This document shows, piece by piece, positions 5,850 through 6,079 of a stretch of 6,079 nucleotides of DNA. Each line of letters begins with the position of its first letter. The first letter of the stretch is position 1. Source of the stretch: a bacterium. Its GTDB lineage: Bacteria > Cyanobacteriota > Vampirovibrionia > Obscuribacterales > Obscuribacteraceae. The stretch covers positions 1 through 6,079 of the forward strand of contig JAUIJG010000325.1 of NCBI GenBank assembly GCA_030431355.1, written 5' to 3'. A program made the translations under genes and the position numbers. The notes below the pieces were generated by a model. The model searched no databases. It was not told where the DNA came from and saw only the letters and a list, made by a program, of their open reading frames with translations.

Positions 5850-6051
5850 CAACAATGTTCTCAGCTTGAGGGCCTTTAGCACCTTGAGTTACAGTGAACT
5901 CAACAGCTTGACCTTCAGCTAAAGTTTTGAAGCCTTCGCTAGCAATTGCACTGTAGTGTGCAAACACGTCAGCGCCAGACTCTTGAGCGATAAAACCAAA
6001 ACCTTTCTCTTCGTTGAACCACTTAACGGTTCCTTTAACTTTATTAGACAT
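5842..6051 (-). CDS. csp: Cold-shock family protein (CspA-like)
   Basis: A complete 69-residue CspA-type protein, essentially one OB-fold cold-shock domain that binds single-stranded RNA or DNA and melts RNA structure. RNP1 is K-G-F-G-F-I at 16-21, preceded by W11-F12-N13. RNP2 reads V-F-A-H-Y at 29-33, with Ala and Tyr where V-F-V-H-F is most common. Small size and acid/Gly-rich loops fit the family. The ATG at 6051 has AGGG (6063-6060) 8 nt upstream. Only 28 nt of upstream sequence is present, so any long cold-responsive leader is outside the window. It is convergent with the DUF1571 gene and has its own terminator, so it is unlikely to belong to the putative GH3 pathway. Which paralogue it is, and whether it is cold-induced, cannot be told. 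Confidence 0.97.
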   Translation of the reverse strand: MSNKVKGTVKWFNEEKGFGFIAQESGADVFAHYSAIASEGFKTLAEGQAVEFTVTQGAKGPQAENIVAI

Positions 6052-6079
6052 AATATCTACCCTAATTCAAAAAAATAAT

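Overview
This 6.1-kb window is a compact bacterial region of roughly 45-50% GC (estimated by eye). It is probably from a Gram-negative organism: one protein has a Sec signal peptide and a LolA-like/DUF1571 periplasmic domain, and the cold-shock protein at the right end looks proteobacterial, perhaps gammaproteobacterial. The lineage is not secure from the sequence alone. No tRNA, rRNA, CRISPR array, insertion sequence or long repeat was seen.

Left part, minus strand (about 4045 down to 1): an operon-like run. It begins with an alpha/beta hydrolase whose nucleophile elbow carries cysteine instead of serine. An enolase-superfamily enzyme (MR/MLE type, resembling N-acylamino-acid racemases and dipeptide epimerases) follows, with its GTG start sharing one base with the hydrolase stop. 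After an 81-nt gap comes a GH3-family adenylating acyl-acid amido synthetase. Its stop overlaps, in an ATGA arrangement, the start of a further gene that has a near-ideal Shine-Dalgarno and runs off the left edge.

Centre (4046-4218): a 173-nt divergent intergenic region with three perfect inverted repeats but no convincing promoter.

Right part, plus strand (4219-5849): a heme-oxygenase-fold protein of the iron-containing redox enzyme (HDO) type with changed metal-ligand positions, then a secreted LolA-like/DUF1571 protein. The last gene, on the minus strand, is a csp cold-shock gene. Its strong intrinsic terminator lies inside the 3' end of the DUF1571 ORF, and the two convergent genes overlap by 8 bp.

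How the genes may work together (inference): GH3 enzymes join a carboxylic acid to an amine, usually an amino acid, through an acyl-adenylate. MR/MLE enzymes include racemases acting on N-acyl amino acids and dipeptides. A Cys-nucleophile alpha/beta hydrolase could release or transfer an acyl group, and an HDO-type protein could be an oxidative tailoring enzyme. Together they look like a small uncharacterised pathway that makes or remodels an N-acyl amino acid or pseudo-dipeptide. The substrate cannot be read from the sequence, and the csp gene is probably just an unrelated neighbour.
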